A stretch of DNA of 64,000 bases. Source: Sinorhizobium alkalisoli. GTDB lineage: Bacteria; Pseudomonadota; Alphaproteobacteria; Rhizobiales; Rhizobiaceae. The DNA lies in NCBI RefSeq assembly GCF_008932245.1, contig NZ_CP034911.1, forward strand, positions 1 through 64,000. Reading direction: 5' to 3'. The position numbers were made by a program, and so were the translations under genes. Under the pieces are notes generated by a model. The model did not search any database and was not told the DNA's origin. It worked only from the letters and a program-made list of their open reading frames with translations. Shown here piece by piece: positions 38,172 through 47,565 of the stretch (position 1 is its first letter; each line of letters starts with the position of its first letter).

Positions 38172-39161
38172 GGCCGTCCTCCACGCGAGAGCGGCGCCGC
38201 AAAGCGTTCGAAGCGCTGGCCGGCGGCTTCAAGGAGATCGGCGGTAATGCTGAGATAGACGGCCGTGGAAGCGGGATTCACATGTCCCATGAAGGTCGAC
38301 AGCTTGACCAGTTTGTCGGTGGGATTTTGTCCGTCACGATACCATCGCAGAAGCCGCCCGACAGCAAAGCTGTGTCGCAGATCATGCACGTGGGCCGGCG
38401 TTCCTCCCCGGCGGGATGGGGATCTCCAACTGGTCGGCCAGCAAACGGAAAATGATGCTGATCGTGCCGGGATTCACTGCCCGACCCCGCAGGAAGGAAA
38501 ACAACGGTGTGTCGGAGGTAACCGAAACGAGGTGCTGTGAGCGCAGCGCCATGAACGCGTAAAGGCGCTGTGCCAGCTGCGGCCCCATGGGAATGAGCCT
38601 TGACTTAGAAAACTTCGTCTCGCGGATAGTCAGGAATGTTGCGATCCCGATCGACATCCCGCCAGCGCAGACGCGCAACCTCGCCGACACGGAGGCCAAG
38701 CCCGAACAGCAGGCTGAAGATGGTGGCGTAGGCGGGACCGCGAAGCGGGGCGTTATTCTGATTCGGGAGTTCGGCGGCGCGCTCGATGAGCTGTTGAGCA
38801 GTCCGAAGATCCAGGATGCAGGGGGGTCTCGGATTGCCTCGGCGGCGCGGCTTCATCGTGACCGGAGAGCGATCGATGACGTCATGTTCGACCATCCACT
38901 CGAACAGGCGGCCGACGACACCGACAAGATGGTTGAAGCTTCTCGGACGGGGCTCGCGGACGGCTCAGGAAAAAAGGCATCGAGGAGCACCGGGGTGATT
39001 TGGGTCATGCTTGTCACCCCTCGAGCGTTCAGATAGCCGTCGAGCATCCGCAGCACTTTGTCTTCAACATCGTAGCGCCGGTTGAGCGCGCGCTTGTGGC
39101 AAACGAACGCGACAATGTGGGGCGCGATCGGACTTGAAGGCTCGGGAAGACGGGCTCTCAT
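38168..39161 (-). pseudogene. Second RIT tyrosine recombinase, frameshifted
   Basis: It starts MRARLPEPSSPIAPHIVAFV at 39161. Further blocks in other frames are ATIFSLLFGLGLRVGEVARL with the catalytic arginine, SRLIPMGPQLAQRLYAFMAL, then MHDLRHSFAVGRLLRWYRDG (H-x2-R) and LSTFMGHVNPASTAVYLSIT (His and Tyr). At least three frame changes separate them. Confidence 0.78.
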
Positions 39162-39224
39162 TGCGGGTCCTCCCCATCACCAAGAGCTACTTCACGCAAG
39201 CATCGACTTGGACCTTGGCGTAGA

Positions 39225-40426
39225 TCATGGTTGAGGAAGCAGCCCGATGGCCGACATAGTCGCCGATGGTCTTGAGCGAAAATCCCGTGTCCACCAGGCG
39301 CTGGACGCAGGCATGCCGGAGAGTGTGTGATCCCGGACGGCTAACATCCCGGCGCGATGAAGGTACTTGCTGGCAGTGGCCGACACCGCAGAGTGCGTGA
39401 GTGGTGATTGTGGCGGCAAGTGCCGCCAGAAAAGCAATCGGCTTTGAACGTCGGGCCGCCCGTTCCTGAGGTAACCCACGATCGCCTCACCAACGACGGG
39501 GGCCAGCGGATAGGTTGTGCTGTGCTCGGCCTTACGCCCGCGCACATGCAGCCGATCGCGCTTCCAGTCGATATCGTCGAGCGTCACTAGCGCGACTTCA
39601 CGGGAGCGCAGCCCATAAACGGCCATCAGCAGCAGCATGGCGTAGTCGCGCCGGGCAACCACGGTGCGGCGGTCCACCTGATCAAGCATGTCCTGGACTG
39701 AACCCCAACTAATCCATCGAGGGATATCTGCCAGCCGATAACGCTGAGGTATCTCGACGAGCTTGCTGATGTCACGCTGAAGAATGCGTTCCCGATGCAG
39801 ATATCGAAGGAACACGCGCAGGATGCTAGCGAGACTGATCATTGCGGTACGGCCGAAATGCGAGGCCTGTGTGGTGATGAAGGCCGTCACCACCGGCAAT
39901 AAGCGACTTCGGATCACATCCCATATCGGCGAGATGCCGTTCAAAGACGCGCAGGTAATGCCGGTAATGCGCGATGGAGCTTTGCCGCAACCCTCGCTCA
40001 TCGCGGAGATAATCGAAGAAGCCTGGAACCTGGACCGCAAATGGATCGGGCAGCGAAGATCTGGTGCCGTCGGCGCCTGCTTGCCATACGACCAGGCTGA
40101 AGAAATGCCGCATGACCCCCATGACAAAATTGCGGTCGCGTCGACGTGCATCAGCCGATCGATCGGGATGGCGAGTTGACAACCAATCAGCAATGAACGG
40201 CTCGATAAGCCTTTCTGCCTGCTCGATCCGTTCGACATTGTGGCTGGCAGTGAATACCGCGAACTTCACGAGGATGGGAACGCGGCGATAGATGCTTCGA
40301 GGCGATATATGCACGTTCGCATAAAGCCTTCACATATTGCTCGATCTGCAGTCCAAGCCAGCAATCCATAATCCGATCGACCGTCTGCGGCTTGACGAAA
40401 AAGAGTACGAAAAAGAGTTCCAACAT
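39225..40426 (-). pseudogene. First RIT tyrosine recombinase, frameshifted
   Basis: From the ATG at 40426 (MLELFFVLFFVKPQTVDRIM) it passes through GFFDYLRDERGLRQSSIAHY in a second frame. A third frame carries MLLLMAVYGLRSREVALVTL with the catalytic arginine and DDIDWKRDRLHVRGRKAE. The end (SGMPASSAWWTRDFRSRPSA) is again shifted and loses the H-x-x-R and tyrosine context. Confidence 0.75.
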
Positions 40427-40560
40427 GGCAACCTCCGTTCTGAACCAGGAACGGTGGGAGGGTGCGCTCGAAGTTCTCTCGCGAGATGTGCCGCCATAGA
40501 GAATCAGGTCGTTCACGGAACTTACGCCCGCCGGCAACCTGTTGAGGCTCCACATCTAAC

Positions 40561-41400
40561 AGATTCTTTGTAACGCGATTCGGACCGATATTGCGGTGCA
40601 ACATCATTGATCTGGTCAGGTCATATCGATGGCTGCAGGCTCCCTTCAACGAGAAAAAGCGCGCGCTCGTGACGCATTATCGAAGAAGCCATTTCATGAG
40701 CTGCAAGCAACTTCGACGTAGCCGAGTGTCGGGGCCGCGTCGATATAGGCGGCGCTGTCAAGCATTGTCGCGAGGCAATGGGATATTGTGTCGAGAACCT
40801 CTCCTTGACCTGCGGTCTCACTGGCGCCGAGCCGACCTCAACCCCGAAAACATACTCAAGCTCACATCAAGATGGCTGATGAGCCTGAGCCGACGCCACT
40901 CTGCGAATCACCTGGTGCGCTTTGGCTGCAGCGACGGCCGTGAGGCAAACTTCGTCGAGAAATCATTAGAAAGTGCCGATAGGACGCTCGCAAGGTGCAA
41001 GTCAACCAATTGAAAACTTGGCATTAGTGCGGCGATTGTCCTGCGGTGCGGCCTCTTCACCGACGGCCACTTTGCGACAATATGGAGATTCCGGTTGTAG
41101 CATCGTTTCGTCGGGACGACCCCTCCCTTCGATCTCTTGATGCTGGCAATGCAGATGGCTGGGCCAAGGCTGTCCTCTTCTAAGTTCAATTCGCTTCAGT
41201 CAAGTCGGGTCATGAAGCCGAAGGAGCAGACCTGTCGCTGTCGCAGTACCCGTCCAATAATGCCAACTCTTTGTGATTGGCACGGGACTTGCAATGTATT
41301 GCATTAGGCGAGTCGCGGCTCCGACTAGGACAATGATAATCGCGAAGAGCGCCGGCAACATCATGGCCCATGGATAGCGCGATCGGACTTGGGGGAGCCC
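40561..41400. other. Gene-free stretch upstream of the aspartase-family gene
   Basis: Open frames here (for example 40591-41013 plus) resemble no known family and have uneven composition. I see no RNA gene, IS end or nod/tts box. Confidence 0.5.
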
Positions 41401-42801
41401 ATGCCAAACACGAGAACAGATGCAGACAGCCTCGGCTCCCGAGAATTGCCGGCAGGAGCGCTATACGGGGTAGCCACGCTTCGGGGCCACGAAAACTTCG
41501 ACATCTCATTTCACAAGCTCGGCGACGCGCCAGAGCTTCTCAAGGCGCTTGCACGCATCAAGCATGCAGCAGCAGCAGCCAACCGCGATATCCGCGTCCT
41601 CCCGGCCGGTATCGCGAACGCCATTATCGCGGCGTCCGTCGAGATCGAAAACGGCCGTCACACCGATCAGTTCATCGTCGATTTGCTGGAAGGCTCGGGT
41701 GGAACCTCCATCAACATGAACGTCAATGAAGTGATCGCGAACCGCGCGCTCCAGATCCTGAACGAGCAGCCGGGTGCATATAGCCGTATCCATCCGAACG
41801 ATCACGTCAATACCGGCCAATCGACCAACGACGTCTTACCCGCAGCCGTCAAGCTGGCAGTCTACGACAAGTCTCTGTCCCTCATTGAGGCTCTGAAGCA
41901 TCTAACAGAAGCTCTTGAAGAGCGGTCCATCGCCTTCAAGGATGTTTTGCGGATCGGCAGGACTTGCATGCAGGCGGCACAGCCCATGCGCCTCGGTCAA
42001 GCGTTTTCCGGTTATGCTGCGGCCATTCGTCGGCTCGTTGAGAAGCTGGTTTCCGCTCGTGATGATATGCTCGTCCTGCCCTTGGGCGGAACGGCCATCG
42101 GAACCGGACTGGGCTCCGCTCCGGGTTACCGGAGCGCCGTTTATCGCCATCTGAAAGAAATCGTCGGGGCAGATGTCCGCCCGGGCGCGAACATGTTCGA
42201 TGCCATGCAGAATGCCGACGCGTTCGCCCGCGTCTCCTCGGAGATACGCATCTCCGCCGAGGTCATCGGCAAGATCGCATCCGATCTCATCATTCTTGCG
42301 TCTGGCCTGAACAGCGGCGTCGCCGAGTTGCGACTCCCGTCGGTTCAGCCCGGTTCCTCCATTATGCCGGGCAAGATCAACCCGGTCCTACCGATGATGA
42401 TGCAGCAGGTAGCCTTCGCCGTTGTCGGCAACGATGCCGCCGTATCCCTGGCCTCGCGGCAGGGACAGCTCGAAATTAATCACTTCGAACCGATCATCGC
42501 CTCACGCTTGTTCGACTCGATTGAGCTCCTTGCGAAATCCACGCGCATTTTTGCCGATAAATGCATCGCCGGCATCGAGGCCGACCGTGAGCAGTCCTTC
42601 AGGAACCTGATGCAATCGTCGGCGCTTGCCACCGCCTTAGTGCCGAAGCTCGGTTACGCCGAGGCATCGAAGCTCGTGCAGGCTTCCGCCGCGGAACGGC
42701 GCCCATTCATGCAAGTAGCCATAGAACGTGGTCTTCTGACCCACGACGAAGTCCTCGAGGTTGTTCGCGAAAGTGCCGATCATCGCGAGGAGATCGCATG
42801 A
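41401..42801 (+). CDS. aspA: Aspartase/fumarase-family lyase, probably aspartate ammonia-lyase
   Basis: The protein has about 466 residues. The family blocks are SRELPAGALYGVATLRGHEN, LEGSGGTSINMNVNEVIANR, HVNTGQSTNDVLPAAVKLAV and the signature GSSIMPGKINPVLPMMMQQV with the catalytic serine loop. GTS-x-N-M-N is typical of aspartases (L-aspartate to fumarate plus ammonia) and of class II fumarases. The ATG at 41401, after GGGGGAG, is preferred to the TTG at 41389. In a nodule it could feed ammonia and fumarate, but this is inference. The gene appears intact among debris. Confidence 0.85.
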   Translation: MPNTRTDADSLGSRELPAGALYGVATLRGHENFDISFHKLGDAPELLKALARIKHAAAAANRDIRVLPAGIANAIIAASVEIENGRHTDQFIVDLLEGSGGTSINMNVNEVIANRALQILNEQPGAYSRIHPNDHVNTGQSTNDVLPAAVKLAVYDKSLSLIEALKHLTEALEERSIAFKDVLRIGRTCMQAAQPMRLGQAFSGYAAAIRRLVEKLVSARDDMLVLPLGGTAIGTGLGSAPGYRSAVYRHLKEIVGADVRPGANMFDAMQNADAFARVSSEIRISAEVIGKIASDLIILASGLNSGVAELRLPSVQPGSSIMPGKINPVLPMMMQQVAFAVVGNDAAVSLASRQGQLEINHFEPIIASRLFDSIELLAKSTRIFADKCIAGIEADREQSFRNLMQSSALATALVPKLGYAEASKLVQASAAERRPFMQVAIERGLLTHDEVLEVVRESADHREEIA

Positions 42802-43079
42802 GCCATTATTCCGCCCCTTCCATTCTACGCCATGGCCTCACCAGCAACCGGACTGGCCGCGCGCCCGGCGCGATCCGCACCGAAACCAGCTTACGGGTCG
42901 TCATTCGGCGCGGGCGATCACGTATTGTCGATGCTTCGATGGCGGAGCAGTTGACCGCTCTGTGCAAAGCTGGCGCCCGACCGCAAAAGGTCGGTCGCAA
43001 GGCTGTGGCGGAAAAGATGGCGCCGTCCTGCGGAATGCCGCGCCGCTTATCCCGCGCCTCGGTCGTCGCGGCACGGTAG
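42798..43079 (+). CDS. Hypothetical protein overlapping aspA, possibly truncated
   Basis: An ATGA overlap with the lyase stop suggests an operon partner. The start MSHYSAPSILRHGLTSNRTG looks coding, but the rest is Arg/Ala-rich and I do not recognise it. It may be the N-terminus of a frameshifted gene whose later part extends towards 43500. Confidence 0.3.
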   Translation: MSHYSAPSILRHGLTSNRTGRAPGAIRTETSLRVVIRRGRSRIVDASMAEQLTALCKAGARPQKVGRKAVAEKMAPSCGMPRRLSRASVVAAR

Positions 43080-43635
43080 TCACGGTTCGTCACGACCCAC
43101 AGTCGCACCTTGAATGTCAAAAGCCGGTTAGCTTTACGATGGATGCCACTTGGCAATTCCCCTCACCATCGCCATGGAAATTCCGCGCGCATCTAGCTCG
43201 GAAGCCTGGATCCAGAACTACCCTGCGCGGCCGCAGGGACCCTCATCCAGCGGTGCGAGGCCGATGAATGAAGCTGTGCCATCCCGTCAGCCCGTAGCGG
43301 ACCTTGGGTTTCTTATCCGCGGAGGATGGCAGCACCGCGAACGCTGGCTTCCGTGCTACCTTGTCCGGGCACGCGAGGGCGAGCACCTGATGCCGGAAGC
43401 CGGAAGCCCGACGTATATCAACATCCGCGGAGTGCCTTATAGGGCCGAGTTGCTGGAAGCAGACGGCGGCTCACGGGTTCGTAGGCCTGCTCCCAGAGCG
43501 CGGAGTTATCGATAAGGAAGTTGCACGCGGGCTGACTGGGCTCACTACCGAAAAGCTCACTTTGATGTTGGCCTTCGCAGCCTTGCCGTCGCGGCCATGG
43601 CTGTTTCGGCCACCACCCGGAACAAGGACTGCTAA

Positions 43636-43707
43636 ATGCCGATGAAGTTTTGGGTGAAGTTGCCGACTGGCTGGATCAACGCTGGTGGACTGAAGGCTCT
43701 CCGGTGA
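43636..43707 (+). pseudogene. Short remnant of a conserved helix-turn-helix-type protein
   Basis: MPMKFWVKLPTGWINAGGLK then stops after 23 codons. This opening resembles the start of conserved rhizobial proteins of about 100-150 residues. Only the beginning remains. The assignment is weak. Confidence 0.3.
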
Positions 43708-43727
43708 CGTCACGGTCAGAGGGGGCG

Positions 43728-44708
43728 ATGAGAACGATCCGGGCGATTCAGTATCTTCGGGCGGCGGCGGCGCTCGCTGTCGTGATCTTTCACGCCGCCG
43801 AGAAGACCGGCCACGATTTTACCATCGGAGCGGCCGGCGTCGACGTCTTCTTCGTCATTAGCGGCTTCATCATGTGGGTGATCAACGACCGGCGGCCGGT
43901 GACCCCCGCGAAATTCATCGCCAATCGCCTCCGCCACATAGTTCCGATCTACTGGTTTTCGACGGCCGTCATGATTGCCGGCGGGCTCGCCGGCCTGTTT
44001 CCCAACCTGGTGCTGACTCTCGACCACGTTCTGGCATCCCTGGTCTTCATTCCGGTCCGCTCGCCAAGCAGCGGGGAGATATGGCCGGTGCTCGTGCAGG
44101 GCTGGACGCTAAATTTCGAGATGCTCTTCTACGCCGTGTTCGCGGCCTCCCCGCTGCTGCCGCGCCAATGGCGCCTCCTGGCCAATACGAGCCTCTTCGT
44201 GGCGCTGGTCACGCTCGGGTTGGTTGCTCGCAGCGAAAATGCTCTCTGGCTGACCCATACACGGCCGATGATACTCGAGTTCGTCGCCGGTATGATCCTC
44301 GCGGAGTTCTGGCTTCGGGGGAAGGTTCCCGGGGCGGCGATAGGTTCTTCATTGATTGCCTGCTCGCTCGGCGGCTTCGCCCTGATCGGTGGCCTCCATC
44401 TTCCCTTCGATGAACGCTCGACAGGGCCGCTCGCCGTCCTCCTGCTTCTTGGAGCGCTGTCGCTCAAGGCAAGCGGACGGGTCCCGATGCTGAACCTGCC
44501 GGCCCTGCTCGGCGATGCTTCCTATTCAGTCTACCTATGGCACGCCTTCGCGATCTCGGGTCGTCGCCAAGCCCGGCGGCATTTGGGCATCCTAGCGGGG
44601 ATCTCGTTGCTCATGGCGATCGTGTCGGGCACGATCGCCCGTATCTCAGCCTACGTGTTTCTCGAGCTCCCGCTGCTGCAGCGTGGACGGAGTGCCGCCG
44701 CCCAATAG
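43728..44708 (+). CDS. exoZ: ExoZ-like membrane acyltransferase
   Basis: This 326-residue acyltransferase-3 protein has about nine spans: IQYLRAAAALAVVIFHAAEK with the conserved histidine, GVDVFFVISGFIMWVINDRR, VLVQGWTLNFEMLFYAVFAA and ASYSVYLWHAFAISG. ExoZ acetylates exopolysaccharide (succinoglycan in S. meliloti). The start is the ATG at 43728 after GGGGGCG. No other exo genes are near. A role in acetylating another surface sugar or the Nod factor cannot be excluded. Confidence 0.8.
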   Translation: MRTIRAIQYLRAAAALAVVIFHAAEKTGHDFTIGAAGVDVFFVISGFIMWVINDRRPVTPAKFIANRLRHIVPIYWFSTAVMIAGGLAGLFPNLVLTLDHVLASLVFIPVRSPSSGEIWPVLVQGWTLNFEMLFYAVFAASPLLPRQWRLLANTSLFVALVTLGLVARSENALWLTHTRPMILEFVAGMILAEFWLRGKVPGAAIGSSLIACSLGGFALIGGLHLPFDERSTGPLAVLLLLGALSLKASGRVPMLNLPALLGDASYSVYLWHAFAISGRRQARRHLGILAGISLLMAIVSGTIARISAYVFLELPLLQRGRSAAAQ

Positions 44709-44729
44709 GCCGAGCCTGCCGGTTGCTCA

Positions 44730-45056
44730 GCCGTTTCGGCGCGAATGCCAGTTCCAGGCGGACTCGGTGATCGGATCGTATTGCGGCTCCCAGCCCCGAG
44801 CACTTGCCGAACTTGTCGTTGTTGGCGACGAGCGTCGTCGAGGGGCCGTTTCCAGGCGGTCGAGATCGTCGGCGGTTAGCTGATGATTGATGCAATTGAA
44901 ATTTGCGTGCCGCCCTCCTCACGGTAGAGCCGTTCCATCCAGCCGTGAAGGTTCGGATGCTTGCGCCAGTAGTGGAGCGCTGTGGCCTCTTCGACCTCAA
45001 AGTCGACCGGCGCGGCAGGCGATTCGCGAAGCGTGCAGGCGCATGTCGAGCCCCAT
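44730..45056 (-). pseudogene. Remnant of a conserved rhizobial hypothetical protein
   Basis: Pieces in different frames read EEATALHYWRKHPNLHGWME, then LNCINHQLTADDLDRLETAP and QYDPITESAWNWHSRRNG to a stop. They lie in the order of a small protein often found on rhizobial plasmids, sometimes labelled phosphoglycerate kinase without support. At least two frame changes are present. Confidence 0.45.
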
Positions 45057-45421
45057 GATTTTCTCCTTTCGTTGCTCTGTCCCAAAGACGCGGCGTGAAA
45101 GGCTGGGCGGCATCGGCCGCCGCCCTTGACGGCAAGGCGCCGTCCGGCAGAAGCGCGCGAAACCGAAGGGGACGGCAACGCAAGGAGCCTGAAACTGACC
45201 TCATCGTGCACCAACGGATCCAATCACGCTCAGGGACAGGATGAGCGGCCCAGGCGGTCCCGAGCAACGGTTCCACCCGCACCCGGATCTCACTCCCCTC
45301 ACCTAGACCTAGGCGTCGTGCTGCATCGCAGCAATGCGTAGAAACCACGGCTGGGAGGCAGTCCATTACGCCAGCGGCTGGCCGAAATCTGAATAGGGGC
45401 ACACGATGAAGCCGCTTCTTC

Positions 45422-45760
45422 GTGCTACAGATCACGCACTCTCCTCTGGGCACTCATGCGGCAACGGCTACAGTCGGCTTGAAGGTAGCTGGTATAGCCG
45501 TGTTGCACGGCCGTCGCACATCCATTGCCATGCCGCGCCGTCATAGTCGCCCGAAAACGGATCGGATCGACGGCGAGACATTGATACGCGCTTTAGTGGC
45601 TTGGAAACGCGGTAAGCCGCGTGCCTGTTCGATGGTCAACTTCTTACCCCCCAATAAGGAATACATCCGTCGGCTCGGGCGAAAGCGGAAGACCCTGATT
45701 GCTGAACGTGTTTTCCACGTCAATCGCATAAAGGTGCTGCTCTTCATCAAAGCGTTCGAG
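45422..45760 (+). pseudogene. IS110-family transposase, N-terminal fragment
   Basis: RRHSRPKTDRIDGETLIRAL, VAWKRGKPRACSMVNFLPPN and LIAERVFHVNRIKVLLF match the N-terminal DEDD domain of IS110 transposases. The resemblance to the remnant at 6209-6610 is close. The C-terminal domain is missing. Confidence 0.65.
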
Positions 45761-46312
45761 AGTACGAGCCTTTGCGTCGTGATCGTCGAAAACGCTTGGA
45801 GGAGCTTCGAACTGGGGGCGGCAGGATAGTGTCGAAGCACCTCAGAGCCGAAATCTGCCGAGAACGGATCGCCTCGAATTGTTGCACACAGATCAATGCT
45901 GTGGAAGGGGAACGAGCGGCGGCACCGGCTTCTAAACTGTTTAATCGGCGCTTCCTCAGTGGATGGGAGACGGATAATGACAGGATTCGGCCGGCTGGCG
46001 AATGCGCGAGCGGACCAGTCTCCCAGGTCCCGGGCTGAATCGAATATTGGCTCTCGAAAGAATTGCTCGGCGTTCAGTTCGGTCATGCAGGGTCGGCGCT
46101 CTGAAAATCGAGACTCAGGAAGGTCCTCCGCTCAATGGCCGCCTTCCGCCAGCGGTTGCCCCGACGCCACACTTCAGAGATCGCTCCGTTATCCGTTAGT
46201 TGAATGGTGACAAGCAAAAACTCAATTTCCTAGTGCCCAGAAAAGTGAGTATCAATGTCAGTGTCGTCGCACAGGCGCCAGATCTTTGTTCTCGTAACAG
46301 AAGGAGAGCCTT
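45761..46312. other. Stretch upstream of the GH12 gene
   Basis: No supported gene. A weak tts-like string GTCAGTGTCGTCGCACAGGC begins at 46257, about 55 bases before the GH12 start. It shares only part of the pattern seen at the three better tts boxes of this window. Confidence 0.35.
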
Positions 46313-47107
46313 ATGTCTTCCAATCGGATAGATGGTACCGGGTCCTTGCCCTCCCCGCTGAGGTATGTCGACACACAGGATGATAAACTATTCAGGCAAG
46401 CTGTGAATGAAACCAAATCACCGACTGACGCGCTTCTAGCGACGAACGCTCCGATTTGGAGCTCGAGCGCTCCATACGCAAGCTTTTCACACGGTAGCCA
46501 TTCTTGGAACAACGACATATATGGTAAGGGCGCTGGGCCTCAGACGATTTCAGTTCATGCAGACAACCAGTGGAGCGTGTGGTCGAACCAGCCTAATACT
46601 GATGGCATCAAGAGCTACCCCCATCAGGAAGTCGATATTGGGAAACCGCTCAGCTCAATCAACAGTCTGACGTCGAGCTTCAATCAGGAAGTTCCTGCTG
46701 GCGGCGCCTGGAACACCGCCTACGACATCTGGGACAGCTCACATCAGAATGAGATAATGCTCTGGACAAACTATACCGGACATCCGGACGGCAGCGGCAA
46801 TGTCAAGCCCATCTCAAAACATTATGACGCTTCCGGGGCGGCGGTTCCGATCTACCGCAATGTCAATGTAGGCGGAGCGAGTTGGAACGTGTTCGAAGGC
46901 TATAATGGTCACAAGGTCATCTCACTGCTGCTCACTTCCAAGACCGATACCGGGACGGTGGACATAAAGAGTATCCTAGATTGGCTCAAGTCGAAGGGCC
47001 ATCTTGGCGACATAAACGTCGGCAGCGTTCAATACGGCGTCGAGATTACCTCGTCCCCAGGCGGGATGAAATTCAACTTCAAGAACTGCTCCGTGAGCTC
47101 GACGTGA
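46313..47107 (+). CDS. Glycoside hydrolase family 12 endoglucanase, no signal peptide
   Basis: This 264-residue protein has GH12 blocks: NTAYDIWDSSHQNEIMLWTN with nucleophile Glu147 (E-I-M-L-W), VQYGVEITSSPGGM with acid/base Glu244, and between them VPIYRNVNVGGASWNVFEGY. GH12 enzymes cut beta-1,4-glucan (cellulose or xyloglucan). There is no Sec or Tat signal peptide. Instead the first 40 residues are polar (SNRIDGTGSLPSPLRYVDTQ), like type III secretion signals. AAGGAG lies six bases before the ATG. It lies 3.4 kb from nolX. A role as a secreted cell-wall enzyme during infection is inference. Confidence 0.8.
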   Translation: MSSNRIDGTGSLPSPLRYVDTQDDKLFRQAVNETKSPTDALLATNAPIWSSSAPYASFSHGSHSWNNDIYGKGAGPQTISVHADNQWSVWSNQPNTDGIKSYPHQEVDIGKPLSSINSLTSSFNQEVPAGGAWNTAYDIWDSSHQNEIMLWTNYTGHPDGSGNVKPISKHYDASGAAVPIYRNVNVGGASWNVFEGYNGHKVISLLLTSKTDTGTVDIKSILDWLKSKGHLGDINVGSVQYGVEITSSPGGMKFNFKNCSVSST

Positions 47108-47565
47108 CATACGGCCGCAGAGCCAGCTCCTCATTATTTCTGAAGGGAGTCCGAAGTCGAGTTCGCAAGGCCCCACCCGGGAAAGGAGGTGCACACGACA
47201 CTCTCTCTATCACGGGACGTGTTGGTGAAGCAGGGCAATCACGCTGAGAGGAGAGGAAATGGCGATTGACGCCGTGGTTGCCATCCAGGTGTATTCTCAC
47301 ATGTCGTCGATGGAGGCAGCGCCGTGAGAGGAGCGGCTGACCGAGGGGGCGAACAGCCGACGTGGTTGCGCAGCGGATCAGCGGCGAACATACTTCTCTC
47401 GCGCCCGTTTCTGATGTCCAGAAGCTGACCTTTACCGGTTTGAGGAAGATATCGCCGCAGGCCGGCCCGGAGAACCTGCCCATCTCCCTGCCTCCCGCGA
47501 GCGAGAAAGCGCCAGCTGTCTTCCCGCATAGTCACGCGACGTCTTGGTCGCGCGCCGGCAAACTC
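47108..47565. other. Stretch between GH12 gene and yejA remnant
   Basis: No supported gene. Open frames here are shadows or random. Confidence 0.45.

Larger units (their letters stand above)
37084..40560 (-). mobile_element. Decayed RIT element (three tandem tyrosine recombinases)
   Basis: Three tyrosine-recombinase genes lie head to tail on the minus strand with short overlaps, which defines recombinase-in-trio (RIT) elements. All three are frameshifted. The left border is marked by the palindrome and inverted repeat at 37084-37184. No matching repeat was found at the right border, which is set only roughly. Confidence 0.75.

Noticed and set aside
40591..41013. Plus-strand open frame of 140 codons
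   Set aside because: Arg/Ser-rich, no recognisable family, no ribosome-binding site; treated as non-coding debris.
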